From Burkholderiaceae bacterium (lineage in GTDB: Bacteria; Pseudomonadota; Gammaproteobacteria; Burkholderiales; Burkholderiaceae): a stretch of 64,000 nt of DNA. The stretch covers positions 1 through 64,000 of the forward strand of contig CANFMT010000008.1 of assembly GCA_947448415.1 (NCBI GenBank). The letters run 5' to 3'. The translations under genes and the position numbers were made by a program. This document shows positions 37,891 to 49,407 of the stretch, in pieces (the stretch's first letter is position 1; each line of letters opens with the position of its first letter). The notes under the pieces were generated by a model. That model had not been told where the DNA came from and ran no database searches. It saw only the letters and a list, made by a program, of their open reading frames with translations.

Positions 37891-37937
37891 GGGGCACTTT
37901 CTAAGTCGAATCAGTAGAAGTTTATCGGTCAATATCA

Positions 37938-37955
37938 AGGCCCAATTTAGGGCCT
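37938..37955. repeat. Hairpin upstream of fdhD
   Basis: The perfect arms AGGCCC/GGGCCT with a 6-base loop lie about 48 bases before the fdhD start. There is no T-tract, so it is more likely an operator or leader hairpin than a terminator. Confidence 0.35.
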
Positions 37956-38064
37956 AAAGGGGATTTACTTTAACCGCAGTCTAAAATTAGTGCTTAAAGA
38001 GTAGTTGAGCCAGCATAATTGACCTCCTAAGCCCCATTAATCTTCTTATTTAAGTCCGTTTTAC

Positions 38065-39735
38065 ATGAGCAGCTCCCAACGTCGTCTTCTCGTAACCTCC
38101 GCCTTACCGTATGCCAATGGTCAGATCCATATCGGCCATTTAGTGGAGTACGTACAGACTGATATTTGGGTGCGCTTTCAAAGGATGCGTGGTCATGAAG
38201 TGCATTATGTTGGTGCTGACGATACACACGGCACCCCCATTATGTTGCGCGCTGAAAAAGAAGGTCTCACACCAAAAGAACTCATTGCCAATGTTTGGAA
38301 AGAGCACAAACGCGACTTTGATAACTTTTTAATTTCTTTTGACAATTACTACACCACCGATAGTCCTGAGAATGAAAAGCTAGCACAGAGCATCTATCTC
38401 AAGCTTCGTGATGCGGGCTTGATTGAAAAGCGTGCGATTGAACAAGCATACGACCCCGTCAAAGAAATGTTCTTGCCAGATCGCTTTATTAAAGGCGAGT
38501 GTCCAAAATGTGGCGCCAAAGATCAGTATGGCGATAACTGCGAAAAATGCGGTGCAACCTACTCTCCTACTGACCTTAAAAATCCCTTCTCAGTGGTGAG
38601 TGGTGCTACACCAATCAAAAAGATTTCCGATCATTATTTCTTTAAGCTGTCAGATCCGCGTTGCGAAGAATTTTTACGCGACTGGACTCAAGTAAAAACT
38701 CCTTTGCAGCCTGAGGCTCGTAATAAGATGAAAGAATGGGTTGGTCAGCCAGGAGATAGGAAGCTAGGTGATTGGGATATCTCCCGTGATGCCCCGTATT
38801 TCGGCTTTGAAATCCCCGATGCCCCCGGTAAATACTTCTATGTTTGGCTAGACGCCCCTATTGGCTACTATGCTAGCTTCCTTAATTATTGCCAGGCTAA
38901 AGGCCTAAATTTTGACGAGTGGGTTAAGCCAGATACCGCTACAGAGCAGTACCATTTCATCGGTAAAGACATTCTTTATTTCCATACCTTATTCTGGCCC
39001 GCCACCTTAAATTTTGCAGGTTATCGCACGCCCACAAATGTATTTGCCCATGGCTTCTTGACTGTTGATGGCGAGAAGATGAGTAAATCACGTGGCACCC
39101 TGATTTCTGCAAACAGCGTGATTGACTGCGGCTTTAATCCAGAATGGTTCCGCTACTACTTTGCAACTAAGCTGAACGATAGTATGGAAGATTTAGATTT
39201 AAATCTTCAAGATTTTGTCGCTCGAGTTAATAGCGATCTGTTAGGCAAATACATCAATATTGCTAGTCGTAGTGCTGGTTTCTTGGTCAAACGTTTTGGT
39301 GGCATTGTTTCGGATGAAGCAATGAATAATCCTTTGCTCAAAGAAATTGCTACTGCTAGTGACAAAATTGCAGAGCTATATGAAGGGCGTGAATACGCTA
39401 AAGCACTGCGCACAGTAATGGAGTTAGCGGATAAGGTGAATGGATTTGTGGATGAAAACAAGCCATGGGAGATTGCCAAAGATCCAGAACGCGAGGCTGA
39501 TTTGCAGCATGTCTGTAGCATCACCCTTGAAGCATTTCGGATGCTCAGTCTTTACCTTAAGCCTGTCATTCCTCACGTTGCTGCTGGCGTGGAGGAGTTT
39601 TTGTCGCTTTCACCAATGAGCTGGAGTGATATCAATATCCCACTCTCGAGCAAAAACCCCATCAAGCCATATAAGCACCTGATGACTCGAGTAGAAGCCC
39701 CACAAATTGAGGCTTTGCTGGCGGCAAACTTGTAA
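38065..39735 (+). CDS. metG: Methionyl-tRNA synthetase, short form
   Basis: Charges tRNA-Met. 556 residues. The HIGH motif lies at 22-25 and KMSKS at 338-342. A zinc knuckle has Cys146, 149, 159 and 162, and a helical anticodon domain follows. It ends after the anticodon domain, so the C-terminal EMAPII-like tRNA-binding domain found in many relatives (about 120 further residues) is absent. The coding end is clean with no frameshift remnant downstream. Confidence 0.97.
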   Translation: MSSSQRRLLVTSALPYANGQIHIGHLVEYVQTDIWVRFQRMRGHEVHYVGADDTHGTPIMLRAEKEGLTPKELIANVWKEHKRDFDNFLISFDNYYTTDSPENEKLAQSIYLKLRDAGLIEKRAIEQAYDPVKEMFLPDRFIKGECPKCGAKDQYGDNCEKCGATYSPTDLKNPFSVVSGATPIKKISDHYFFKLSDPRCEEFLRDWTQVKTPLQPEARNKMKEWVGQPGDRKLGDWDISRDAPYFGFEIPDAPGKYFYVWLDAPIGYYASFLNYCQAKGLNFDEWVKPDTATEQYHFIGKDILYFHTLFWPATLNFAGYRTPTNVFAHGFLTVDGEKMSKSRGTLISANSVIDCGFNPEWFRYYFATKLNDSMEDLDLNLQDFVARVNSDLLGKYINIASRSAGFLVKRFGGIVSDEAMNNPLLKEIATASDKIAELYEGREYAKALRTVMELADKVNGFVDENKPWEIAKDPEREADLQHVCSITLEAFRMLSLYLKPVIPHVAAGVEEFLSLSPMSWSDINIPLSSKNPIKPYKHLMTRVEAPQIEALLAANL

Positions 39736-39756
39736 AAAGCCCCATAAAAAGCCCCT

Positions 39757-39762
39757 TATAAT
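39757..39762 (+). promoter_or_regulatory. Consensus -10 element ahead of DUF3460-scpA-panC
   Basis: A perfect TATAAT lies just downstream of metG. The only -35-like hexamer (TTGTAA, over the metG stop) is 21 bases away, so the match is partial. Confidence 0.35.
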
Positions 39763-39779
39763 GATGGTTATAGTTACTG

Positions 39780-39810
39780 AATAACTTTTTGAATAATTTC
39801 TTAAGTTATT
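39780..39810 (+). repeat. Inverted repeat in the DUF3460-scpA leader
   Basis: AATAACTT and AAGTTATT are perfect 8-base arms with a 15-base AT-rich centre, ending 28 bases before the DUF3460 start. It could be a leader hairpin or a protein site. Confidence 0.3.
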
Positions 39811-39838
39811 GAATTTATTAAGTATTTTAGGAAATACC

Positions 39839-40019
39839 ATGGCAAGATATCAATCCGAAATCACCCAGTTCTTGAATGAACTCAAAACTGAGAAGCCACA
39901 CCTTGAGGCAGACCAGCAGGCAGGTCGTGCCCTTCTGTGGGACAAAGAACCTTTAAGCGTTGAAGATCAACGCCGCGCTAAAGCAGCAAAACTCAAGCAA
40001 CGCGCTTACGTTTATTCGA

Positions 40020-40027
<8 letters not shown>
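39839..40027 (+). CDS. DUF3460 family small protein
   Basis: 62 residues, starting MARYQSEITQFLNELK. The fold is probably all-helical and charged, without signal or membrane segment. It matches the DUF3460 family, short proteins found between metG and scpA in Burkholderiales; no function is known. The ATG has an AGGAAA site five bases upstream, and a longer TTG-started reading is unlikely. It overlaps the scpA start by eight bases. Confidence 0.82.
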
Positions 40028-41743
<1,716 letters not shown>

Positions 41744-41803
41744 ACTCTAGGGAGGCGCTGTTCTTTAGGACCTAAATCTCTGCTACCAATCCAAGCGAAA
41801 TAA

Positions 41804-43153
41804 TCAACTATCTTGATATTTCTGAGAAATTTCCTTGAATGCATCCTGCTCAGAAATAAATGCGTCAACAATTAATGGGTCCAAATGAGTGCGTCGCTTA
41901 GAAATGATTTCTTGTGCAGCCTGCTCATGTGTCCATGCTTTTTTATATACGCGCTCATTGACTAATGCATCATACATATCAGCCAGTGCCATAATCCTGG
42001 CAGCCAAGGGAATTGCCTCACCAGCCAGCCCACGAGGATAGCCAGTACCGTCCCATTTCTCATGGTGACCACCTGCAATATTAATTGCAGTAGCAATCAC
42101 ACCGTGATCGGAGTCATCCACATCCGTAGCATTTAAAACGGATTCACCAATCAAGGTATGAGTTTTCATGATCTCCCATTCTTGCTCAGTCAACCCACTT
42201 TTCTTGAGCAGAATATGGTCGGGTATACCAATTTTTCCAACGTCATGCAAAGGTGCCCCCTTAAACAATAGATCAATGAATTGATCAGATAGGGCTTCCT
42301 TATAATGCCCTTCACTTCTGAGGCGAAGGGCTAACACTTTTACATATTTTTGCGTACGAATAATATGATTACCCGTCTCATTGTCACGAGCCTTCGCGAG
42401 CGCGTTGAGAGATGTCAATAGTTGTAATTCAGCTTTTTCAGCCTTTTTATGTGCAAGCTCTTCCTTAATTAAATGATTTTCTACGAGCGCTTTTGCATTC
42501 TCATTGCCAAGTCTATTTATCCAATATCCAATGAGAGCTACATAGGAGATAACAGTAAATGAAAACCAAGACCATCTCAATAAAGAAACCTCAAGAGGCT
42601 CTTCATATAAAGTCATACCAGCTTGATGCTCATAGATGAAGAGAGCAATTAATCTTGCTACAGCAAAAGCTAATTCAATAAATACTGTAAATATGAAAAG
42701 CCGTAGATTTTTTAATCGCACACTGCATAAGCGGAGCAATTCTACTAATTGCCAAATAAGGCATATAGAAACTATCAAAAGGGTAATAAATACCCTTTCT
42801 GTAAATGCCTCTGTTTGCCTGAGATATTCGAAAACCAATCCAAAGATTAATAATACAAATAAGGGTAATAACCCAAGTTTCCTGGCCTTAGGATTTCTGA
42901 GGAAATGACAAAATATCGCCAAATAAAGATTACCAGCTATAACGCAGACGTTGGCTAATGTTAGTAGCACTAAATTGACATGCGGGGCGAGAATAAAAAG
43001 ACTGAAAGACGATGCTGTAGAAATCAATGCTACAAACCAATAATTTTCGGCCTGGAAAAATTTGCCCTTACTGACCAACGGTTTTGAAGCAGCAACCAAT
43101 CCCCACAAGATTAATGAGGCGGTTACAAAAAAGATTTGGTTTGGAAATTGCAC
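41804..43153 (-). CDS. Membrane HD-GYP phosphodiesterase (c-di-GMP)
   Basis: 449 residues with about six membrane helices (1-235), a short coiled-coil linker and a C-terminal HD-GYP domain. The metal His-Asp is in GAPLHDVGKIGIPDHILLK and the GYP motif in HHEKWDGTGYPRGL; AARIMALADMYDAL follows. It should hydrolyse c-di-GMP in response to an unknown membrane signal. With the GGDEF/EAL protein, it is the second c-di-GMP gene of the window. Confidence 0.9.
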   Translation of the reverse strand: MQFPNQIFFVTASLILWGLVAASKPLVSKGKFFQAENYWFVALISTASSFSLFILAPHVNLVLLTLANVCVIAGNLYLAIFCHFLRNPKARKLGLLPLFVLLIFGLVFEYLRQTEAFTERVFITLLIVSICLIWQLVELLRLCSVRLKNLRLFIFTVFIELAFAVARLIALFIYEHQAGMTLYEEPLEVSLLRWSWFSFTVISYVALIGYWINRLGNENAKALVENHLIKEELAHKKAEKAELQLLTSLNALAKARDNETGNHIIRTQKYVKVLALRLRSEGHYKEALSDQFIDLLFKGAPLHDVGKIGIPDHILLKKSGLTEQEWEIMKTHTLIGESVLNATDVDDSDHGVIATAINIAGGHHEKWDGTGYPRGLAGEAIPLAARIMALADMYDALVNERVYKKAWTHEQAAQEIISKRRTHLDPLIVDAFISEQDAFKEISQKYQDS

Positions 43154-43196
43154 TGACTGGGGCTCTTAATTTGAATGAATATTTATTGAGGCTTAC

Positions 43197-43246
43197 TTGT
43201 CTATGTCAAAAATATTAATTGAATTACTCAAATAATGCATAGACAA
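43197..43246. repeat. 9-bp inverted repeat upstream of the HD-GYP gene
   Basis: TTGTCTATG (43197-43205) and CATAGACAA (43238-43246) are perfect arms 32 bases apart, centred about 70 bases upstream of the HD-GYP start. Possible paired operator half-sites. Confidence 0.35.
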
Positions 43247-43299
43247 ACTGAAAAACAGAATAGCCCCTCATAAATCTAAGGACTATCATTAGCTATTAT

Positions 43300-44232
43300 C
43301 TATAGGGCGAAGAACTGCCCTACTTGTAGATTTAACTCTTTAGCTAACTCTGCGCCAGTCACCTTACCTGCAGCACCCTTGGTCTTAATAACCTCAATCT
43401 GCCCGCCATGACAGGCAACGAAGAATGAATCTAGGGTGATCTTGGTTACCTCGCCAGGCTTACCCTGAACAGCGCCATATGTCGCAGTTACATGTTTATG
43501 GCAGTCGTAAATCTGGACCTTTTGTTCGCCAAATTTAGTCCAGGCACCAGGCGCAGGATTGCATGCACGAATGAGATTGTAAATTTGACTGATGTGGCAA
43601 GCCCAATGAATTTGCGCAGCATTAGCATCAAACCAGCCTTCATAGTTAGCCAGAGATTCATCCTGTATTACTTCTTGATGCTTGCTAGCCACTACTAAAT
43701 CAGCAGCCTCCAAAAGAGCTTTGACGCCAATTGGGAAAAGATGATCAAAGTAAATCTTTCCTAGCATGTCATCGGGGCCTATTGCAACTTCTTTTTGCAA
43801 AATCACAGCGCCTTCGTCTAAACCATCTGATGGGCGGAAAATTGTTAAACCTGTTTTTTCTTCCCCCAATGCAATAGCCCAATTAATCGCGCTTGGACCC
43901 CGATATTTAGGCAGCAAGGATGGGTGATATTGAATAGTTCCATGCTTGGGAATCTTGACAAGCTCTTGGGGCACAAATTGCAAAACATATGCCATGACGC
44001 AAATATCTGCATTGCTATCAATCATCGCCTGAGCTGCCTCAGGACTCTTGAGTGAAGCAAATTGCAAGGGGGCTAAACCCCTTGCAATTGCAGCCTCTTT
44101 GAGCACTTCAGGCTTTGTTGATTTGGGGTTATCTGGCGGACAGAAAACGGCAACAAGCTCATCGCCGCGCTCCAAAAAAGCTTCTAATGCAGCCTTACCA
44201 AAATCAGCACTCCCAATCAACGCAACTCGCAT
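43300..44232 (-). CDS. Formyltransferase-family protein (10-formyl-THF hydrolase-like)
   Basis: About 310 residues. The N-terminal formyltransferase fold has the active-site block TIQYHPSLLPKYRGPSAINW and Asp in PSDGLDEGAVILQ. A C-terminal subdomain carries NPAPGAWTKFGEQKVQIYD. It is closer to the hydrolase domain of 10-formyl-tetrahydrofolate dehydrogenase than to methionyl-tRNA formyltransferase, but lacks the dehydrogenase part. The ATG lies one base after the frc stop, so a role in handling formyl units from oxalate is likely. Its exact reaction is unknown. Confidence 0.75.
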   Translation of the reverse strand: MRVALIGSADFGKAALEAFLERGDELVAVFCPPDNPKSTKPEVLKEAAIARGLAPLQFASLKSPEAAQAMIDSNADICVMAYVLQFVPQELVKIPKHGTIQYHPSLLPKYRGPSAINWAIALGEEKTGLTIFRPSDGLDEGAVILQKEVAIGPDDMLGKIYFDHLFPIGVKALLEAADLVVASKHQEVIQDESLANYEGWFDANAAQIHWACHISQIYNLIRACNPAPGAWTKFGEQKVQIYDCHKHVTATYGAVQGKPGEVTKITLDSFFVACHGGQIEVIKTKGAAGKVTGAELAKELNLQVGQFFAL

Positions 44233-44233
44233 A

Positions 44234-45481
44234 TTAGATAACCTTATCGTGACGCAACTCAATTAACTGATCAGTGGTGTAGCCGAGCTCACTCAAAATC
44301 TCATCAGTGTGCTCACCTAACAATGGTGAACGAGTAACGTCTGTTGGGCTATCAGACATCTTAATTGGATTACCAACCGTAAGATATTTTCCACGAATTG
44401 GATGATCCACTTCCACAACAGTTCCCGTAGCACGCAAGGCAGGCTCCTCAGCAATTTCTTTCATAGAAAGGATTGGGCCGCATGGAATGTCGTATTTATT
44501 TAATACGTCCATCACCTCAAACTTACTCATCGTCATAGTCCACTTTTCAATCTCGCCAAAGATTTCCATTAAATGTGGCAAACGCGCCATTGGAGACGCA
44601 AAACGAACATCAGTGATCCAGTCTTCACGACCAATGACTTTGCAGACTGCCTCCCAAACTGGGGCCTGTATGATCACATACATATAGGCATTTGGATCTG
44701 TTTCCCAGCCCTTACACTTAACAATCCAGCCAGGCTGCCCACCACCAGAAGCATTACCAGCGCGGGGTACAGAGTCACCGAACTCACCGTTCGGGAACTG
44801 AGGATACTCCTGCATCAGACCATTGCGCTCCAGACGCTGTTGATCACGTAACTTCACACGGCACAAATTCAATACAGCATCTTGCATTGCTGCCAATACT
44901 TTTTGACCTCGGCCTGAATGGGTACGTTGATAGAGCGCTGTCACGATACCCAAGGCTAAATGCAAGCCAGTTCCGCTATCGCCAATTTGCGCACCAGTAA
45001 CCATTGGAGGGCCATCATCAAAACCAGTAGTTGATGCAGATCCACCGGCACATTGCGCTACATTCTCATACACCTTGCAATCTTCATATGGGCCAGGACC
45101 AAATCCTTTTACAGAAGCCATGATCATCATGGGATTGAGCTCTTGAATTCGCTCCCAAGAAAAACCCATGCGATCCAACGCGCCTGGCGCGAAGTTTTCA
45201 ACTAAAACGTCGCACTCTTTAATAAGGCGCTCAAGAATTTCTTTACCTTTTGGAGTCTTGGTATTCACAGTAATGGAACGCTTGTTATGGTTCAACATTG
45301 TGAAATACAAACTATCTGCATCAGGAATGTCGCGCAACTGACCGCGTGTTGCATCCCCTTCGCCTGATTTTTCTACCTTGATCACATCCGCACCAAACCA
45401 AGCCAATAACTGCGTACAGGTTGGCCCCGATTGAACGTGCGTAAAGTCGAGGATTTTGACCCCTTCTAGTGCTTTTGCCAT
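44234..45481 (-). CDS. frc: Formyl-CoA:oxalate CoA-transferase paralogue 1
   Basis: A class III CoA-transferase (CaiB/BaiF) of 415 residues that would move CoA from formyl-CoA to oxalate or another acid. The catalytic Asp168 is in QIGDSGTG. The mobile glycine loop reads SGGGQ (245-249), against GGGGQ in the second copy and in characterised Frc enzymes. It lies directly before the formyltransferase gene and is about 60-65% alike to the copy at 46177 by eye. It may have a shifted acid substrate. Confidence 0.85.
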   Translation of the reverse strand: MAKALEGVKILDFTHVQSGPTCTQLLAWFGADVIKVEKSGEGDATRGQLRDIPDADSLYFTMLNHNKRSITVNTKTPKGKEILERLIKECDVLVENFAPGALDRMGFSWERIQELNPMMIMASVKGFGPGPYEDCKVYENVAQCAGGSASTTGFDDGPPMVTGAQIGDSGTGLHLALGIVTALYQRTHSGRGQKVLAAMQDAVLNLCRVKLRDQQRLERNGLMQEYPQFPNGEFGDSVPRAGNASGGGQPGWIVKCKGWETDPNAYMYVIIQAPVWEAVCKVIGREDWITDVRFASPMARLPHLMEIFGEIEKWTMTMSKFEVMDVLNKYDIPCGPILSMKEIAEEPALRATGTVVEVDHPIRGKYLTVGNPIKMSDSPTDVTRSPLLGEHTDEILSELGYTTDQLIELRHDKVI

Positions 45482-45621
45482 GATTTAAGTCCTAATAAGA
45501 ATGAAAATTTTGAATTAAGGCAATTTTACCAGTGGGAAATCGGCAAAATGGAGGTATGCCCAATTTTTGGGCACAGATTGCATTTAAGACTGAATTGACA
45601 GCTATCTAGAACTATATGCGG

Positions 45622-46050
45622 TTAAGGCTGAGAGTTTTCAAGATCAGAAAGGCGCTTTTTCAGGGCCCTTTCTTGGGCAAACCGCTCAGTTTCATCTCGA
45701 ATAATTGCTACCACCCCATTTGCCTTACCATCATCATCAAAAAGCATGCCAACAGTAAAAGCAATCGATAGCGTGCTGCCATTCTGATGTTTGGCGGGCA
45801 CCTTTAGTAATGATGTGCCGTAACGAGTAGTCCCCGTTTCCATGGAGTGACTATAACCATGATTATGTCTTTGCTTTTGACGCTCAGGAACAATGAAATC
45901 CAAAACATTGCCTAGAGCCTCCTCTTCCAAATAACCAAAGATTCGAGTAGCCGCCGGATTCCACAGTACGATTTTTTCATTAGCATCAGCAACAATGATT
46001 GCATCGCCGACACACTCCACTAATTGGTGCAAATCAATATTTGTCTTCAT
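45622..46050 (-). CDS. Stand-alone PAS-domain protein
   Basis: 142 residues, essentially one PAS domain with a short C-terminal coiled tail; there is no kinase, cyclase or DNA-binding output. The core is VGDAIIVADANEKIVLWNPAATRIFGY, then IVPERQKQRHNHGYSHSMETGTTRYG and IAFTVGMLFDDDGKANGVVAIIRDETER. The RHNHGY segment is at the place where heme-PAS proteins such as FixL have their heme histidine, but most relatives of this pattern are not shown to bind heme. It sits between two frc genes with its own upstream terminator, so it is probably separately transcribed. Confidence 0.75.
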   Translation of the reverse strand: MKTNIDLHQLVECVGDAIIVADANEKIVLWNPAATRIFGYLEEEALGNVLDFIVPERQKQRHNHGYSHSMETGTTRYGTSLLKVPAKHQNGSTLSIAFTVGMLFDDDGKANGVVAIIRDETERFAQERALKKRLSDLENSQP

Positions 46051-46114
46051 GTGCGTAGCCTATAAATGTGGTGCAATAGTTACCAATATTGGAATCTAGT
46101 TTGATTCATTGAAA

Positions 46115-46146
46115 ATGAAAAAAGGCGCCCACTAGGAGCGCCTTCA
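46115..46146 (-). terminator. Rho-independent terminator after oxc-frc
   Basis: On the minus strand AAGGCGC and GCGCCTT enclose a 9-base loop, followed by a run of six T. It ends the oxc-frc transcript ahead of the PAS gene. Confidence 0.88.
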
Positions 46147-46176
46147 AGCTAATACAGATATTTATCGTTATTAAAC

Positions 46177-47427
46177 TTAAACTGCTTTTGCTGCATGCAA
46201 CTTAGCGATGTCATCAGCGTTGTAACCAAGGTCAGCCAACACTTCATCAGTGTGCTCACCCAACACTGGTGATGGACCAACTTCGATCTCTAAATCAGAG
46301 AACTTGATTGGACTACCAATAGTCAAATACTTGCCACGTACCTTGTGATCGACTTCAACAATGGAACCACTCTTACGCAAGTCTGGTGAAGCTGCCAATT
46401 CTTTCATAGAGAGAACTGGAGCGCATGGAATATCGAACTTACGGAGGATGTCCACCGCTTCGTACTTAGTTTTGTCTTTGAGCCAATCCTCAATCGTTGC
46501 GAAGATGTCAAAAATCTTGTCTTGACGAGCTTCAGCAGTCATATAAGCTGGATCAGTTGCCCACTCTGGTTTGCCTAAAGCCTTAGTGATTGGCTCCCAT
46601 GCGTGACCCTGAATAGTGAAGTAGATATATGCGTTTGGATCTGTTTCCCAGCCCTTACACTTCAATACCCAACCTGGCTGACCACCACCACCAGCGTTAC
46701 CACCACGTGGAACTACATCAGTGAATGAACCATGCGGGTACTGTGGATACTCTTCTAAGTAGCCAACCTTGTCCAAACGTTGTTGATCGCGCAACTTCAC
46801 ACGGCACAGGTTCAATACTGCGTCTTGCATTGAGCAAGATACTTTTTGACCTTTGCCAGTTTTTTGGCGCTGCATCAACGCTGTCAAGATGCCGATTGCC
46901 AAGTGCATACCAGTATTAGAGTCGCCCAAAGCAGCAGCAGAAACAGTAGGAGGACCATCCCAGAAGCCGGTTGTTGAAGCGGCACCACCAGCACACTGAG
47001 CAACGTTCTCATACACTTTTAAATCTTCGTATGAGTGGCCATCACTAAAACCTTTAACAGAAGCCATGATCATTTTTGGGTTCAATTCTTGGATACGCTT
47101 CCAAGAAAATCCCATACGATCCAAGGCGCCTGGGCCAAAGTTCTCAACCATTACATCTGAAGTTTTGATCATCTTTTCTAAAACTTCTTTACCTTCTTGA
47201 GTCTTAGTATCGAGAGTCAAAGAACGCTTGTTACCGTTCAACATGGTGAAGTACAAAGCATCAGCACCTGGAATATCGCGCAATTGGCTACGAGTTACGT
47301 CGCCAGAACCTGGACGCTCTACTTTGATCACGTCAGCGCCATACCAAGCCAACAACTGAGTACATGCAGGACCCGCCTGTACGTGTGTGAAGTCAATAAT
47401 GCGAATACCGTCTAATGGTTTAGTCAT
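46177..47427 (-). CDS. frc: Formyl-CoA:oxalate CoA-transferase paralogue 2
   Basis: 416 residues. The catalytic Asp169 is in ALGDSNTG, the same number as in characterised Frc, and the canonical glycine loop GGGGQ lies at 246-250. It activates oxalate by taking CoA from formyl-CoA, releasing formate. The start has a good GGAGAAA site. It lies 64 bases downstream of oxc and is followed by a strong terminator, so oxc-frc is the core oxalate operon. Confidence 0.95.
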   Translation of the reverse strand: MTKPLDGIRIIDFTHVQAGPACTQLLAWYGADVIKVERPGSGDVTRSQLRDIPGADALYFTMLNGNKRSLTLDTKTQEGKEVLEKMIKTSDVMVENFGPGALDRMGFSWKRIQELNPKMIMASVKGFSDGHSYEDLKVYENVAQCAGGAASTTGFWDGPPTVSAAALGDSNTGMHLAIGILTALMQRQKTGKGQKVSCSMQDAVLNLCRVKLRDQQRLDKVGYLEEYPQYPHGSFTDVVPRGGNAGGGGQPGWVLKCKGWETDPNAYIYFTIQGHAWEPITKALGKPEWATDPAYMTAEARQDKIFDIFATIEDWLKDKTKYEAVDILRKFDIPCAPVLSMKELAASPDLRKSGSIVEVDHKVRGKYLTIGSPIKFSDLEIEVGPSPVLGEHTDEVLADLGYNADDIAKLHAAKAV

Positions 47428-47491
47428 GTTTGTTTCTCCTTAAGTCTTTCTTGTTTACTTCTAAATTTAGTCTAAAAATATGAATGTTTTA

Positions 47492-49201
47492 TTACTTCTT
47501 AGCCGCTGCTGTGGATGGATTTAAGTTTGTTAAACGTCCACTCTCAGTACCTGCAGTTTCATCAATAACAGCATTGATGAGGGCTGGTTTACCGGCAGCA
47601 ATCGCTTCTGTTAATGCTGCTTCTAATTCTGCTGGAGTAGTTACGTAGTAACCAACTCCACCAAATGCTTCAATCATCTTGTCGTAACGAGCATCTTTAA
47701 CAAATACTGTAGGTGCAACATCAGCGCCACCAGTTGGGTTTACGTCAGTGCCGCGGTATACACCGTTGTTGTTGAATACAACAGTTGTAATTGGCAAGTT
47801 GTAACGGCAAACGGTTTCTAACTCCATACCACTGAAACCAAATGCGCTATCACCCTCAACCGCTACAGTTGGCAAGCCGCTAGTTACTGCTGCGCCAATG
47901 GCGTAGCCCATACCAATACCCATAATGCCCCAGGTTCCAGAGTCAAAACGCTTACGTGGTTTGTACATATCAACAATTGCACGGCAATAGTCGAGAGTAT
48001 TTGCACCTTCGTTTACTAAGTTCACCTCTGGGTTCTTCTTAATCACATCACGAATTACACGCAATGCGCCATGGAAGTTCATTGGGTTAGCTTCTTTAGC
48101 CAATGTTTCTGCCATCTTGGCAGTGTTCTTATCCTTCTTCTCGGTGATAGCAGCAATCCATTCAGCGCTTGGCTTAGGAACTACAGAGATACCTTTTAAG
48201 AGCTCACCAACGCATGAGCCAATATCACCAATCAATGGAGCAGCAATTTGTACGTTGCTATCCACTTCGTTTGCTTGAATATCGATTTGGATAAATTTCT
48301 TAGGCTCTTTACCCCAAGTCTTACCCTTACCATGTGCAAGCAACCAGTTCAAACGCGCACCAACCAACAACACCGCATCAGCTTCTGCCAATACAAATGA
48401 ACGTGCTGCAGATGCAGATTGTGGGTGATTGTCTGGCAATAAACCTTTAGCCATTGACATTGGCAAATAAGGAATGCCAGATTTTTCTACCAAGTCACGA
48501 ATCTCTTTATCAGCTTGAGCATAAGCGGCGCCTTTGCCCAAGAGAATCAATGGGCGCTTAGCACCCTTCAATACATCCAATGCACGGGCAACCGCATCGG
48601 CTGCCGGGATTTGACGTGGAACTGGATCGATTACCTTGAAGATTGATTTCTTAGCCTCTTCAACTGGCATAGTTTGAGCAAGCAACTGTGCTGGCAAGTC
48701 CAAATAGACGCCACCTGGGCGGCCAGAAACTGCCGCTCGGATTGCACGTGCAAAACCAATGCCGATATCTTCAATGTGATTAATACGATAAGCAGCTTTA
48801 CAATATGGCTTTGCCGCATTGAGCTGATCCATTTCTTCGTAGTCACCCTGCTGCAAGTCAACGATTTCACGCTCACTTGAGCCAGAGATCAAAATCATTG
48901 GGAAGCAGTTCACTGTTGCATTGGCAAGTGCTGTCAAACCGTTCAAGAAACCAGGAGCAGAAACAGTCATGCAAATACCTGGCTTTTGGGTCATATAACC
49001 AGCAATCGCAGCAGCATTACCTGCATGCTGCTCATGACGGAAACCGATAAAACGCAAGCCCTCTGCCTGCGCCAAACGACACAAGTCAGTAATTGGAATA
49101 CCAACAAGACCGAAAATTGTATTGAGGTCATTCGCTTTTAAAGCGTCAATGACAAGATGGAATCCATCTGTTAATTGTGTGTTTTGGTTATCTGTTGTCA
49201 T
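47492..49201 (-). CDS. oxc: Oxalyl-CoA decarboxylase
   Basis: A thiamine-diphosphate enzyme converting oxalyl-CoA to formyl-CoA and CO2. 569 residues from the ATG at 49201; an upstream start would add 11 residues with no better site. The activating glutamate is in [11 protein letters not shown], and the ThDP/Mg motif runs from [13 protein letters not shown] to VFNNNG. It is the first gene of oxc-frc. A palindrome resembling an FNR box lies about 155 bases upstream. Confidence 0.96.
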   Translation of the reverse strand: MTTDNQNTQLTDGFHLVIDALKANDLNTIFGLVGIPITDLCRLAQAEGLRFIGFRHEQHAGNAAAIAGYMTQKPGICMTVSAPGFLNGLTALANATVNCFPMILISGSSEREIVDLQQGDYEEMDQLNAAKPYCKAAYRINHIEDIGIGFARAIRAAVSGRPGGVYLDLPAQLLAQTMPVEEAKKSIFKVIDPVPRQIPAADAVARALDVLKGAKRPLILLGKGAAYAQADKEIRDLVEKSGIPYLPMSMAKGLLPDNHPQSASAARSFVLAEADAVLLVGARLNWLLAHGKGKTWGKEPKKFIQIDIQANEVDSNVQIAAPLIGDIGSCVGELLKGISVVPKPSAEWIAAITEKKDKNTAKMAETLAKEANPMNFHGALRVIRDVIKKNPEVNLVNEGANTLDYCRAIVDMYKPRKRFDSGTWGIMGIGMGYAIGAAVTSGLPTVAVEGDSAFGFSGMELETVCRYNLPITTVVFNNNGVYRGTDVNPTGGADVAPTVFVKDARYDKMIEAFGGVGYYVTTPAELEAALTEAIAAGKPALINAVIDETAGTESGRLTNLNPSTAAAKK

Positions 49202-49354
49202 AAAAATATTTATAAGAATTGCAGGTCTATCCAATAAAGGACTGATGCAATTTAGCTTTCGCTAATGTCTCCAATTAAGTTATTAATCGCACAACGGGTT
49301 TTAATCTCCCGCTTAGGCTGAAGTGAATATTAGGCTTGGGGAGGGGGTTCATCA

Positions 49355-49368
49355 TTGACTTCGGTCAA
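49355..49368. promoter_or_regulatory. FNR-type palindrome upstream of oxc
   Basis: TTGAC-TTCG-GTCAA is a perfect 14-bp dyad matching the FNR/FixK arrangement (TTGAT-N4-ATCAA), extended by one pair each side and flanked by AGGGGG/CCCCCT. It lies between the Crp/Fnr-family gene and oxc. An RNA hairpin is the other reading. Confidence 0.55.
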
Positions 49369-49407
49369 TTTCCCCCTAAATCCTGTAATTACTGGGCGAT
49401 ATCAGAT

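Noticed and set aside
49342-49377. Rho-independent terminator of the Crp/Fnr-type gene
   Set aside because: The stem is present but no T-tract follows on the minus strand; an FNR-type DNA site explains the symmetry better.
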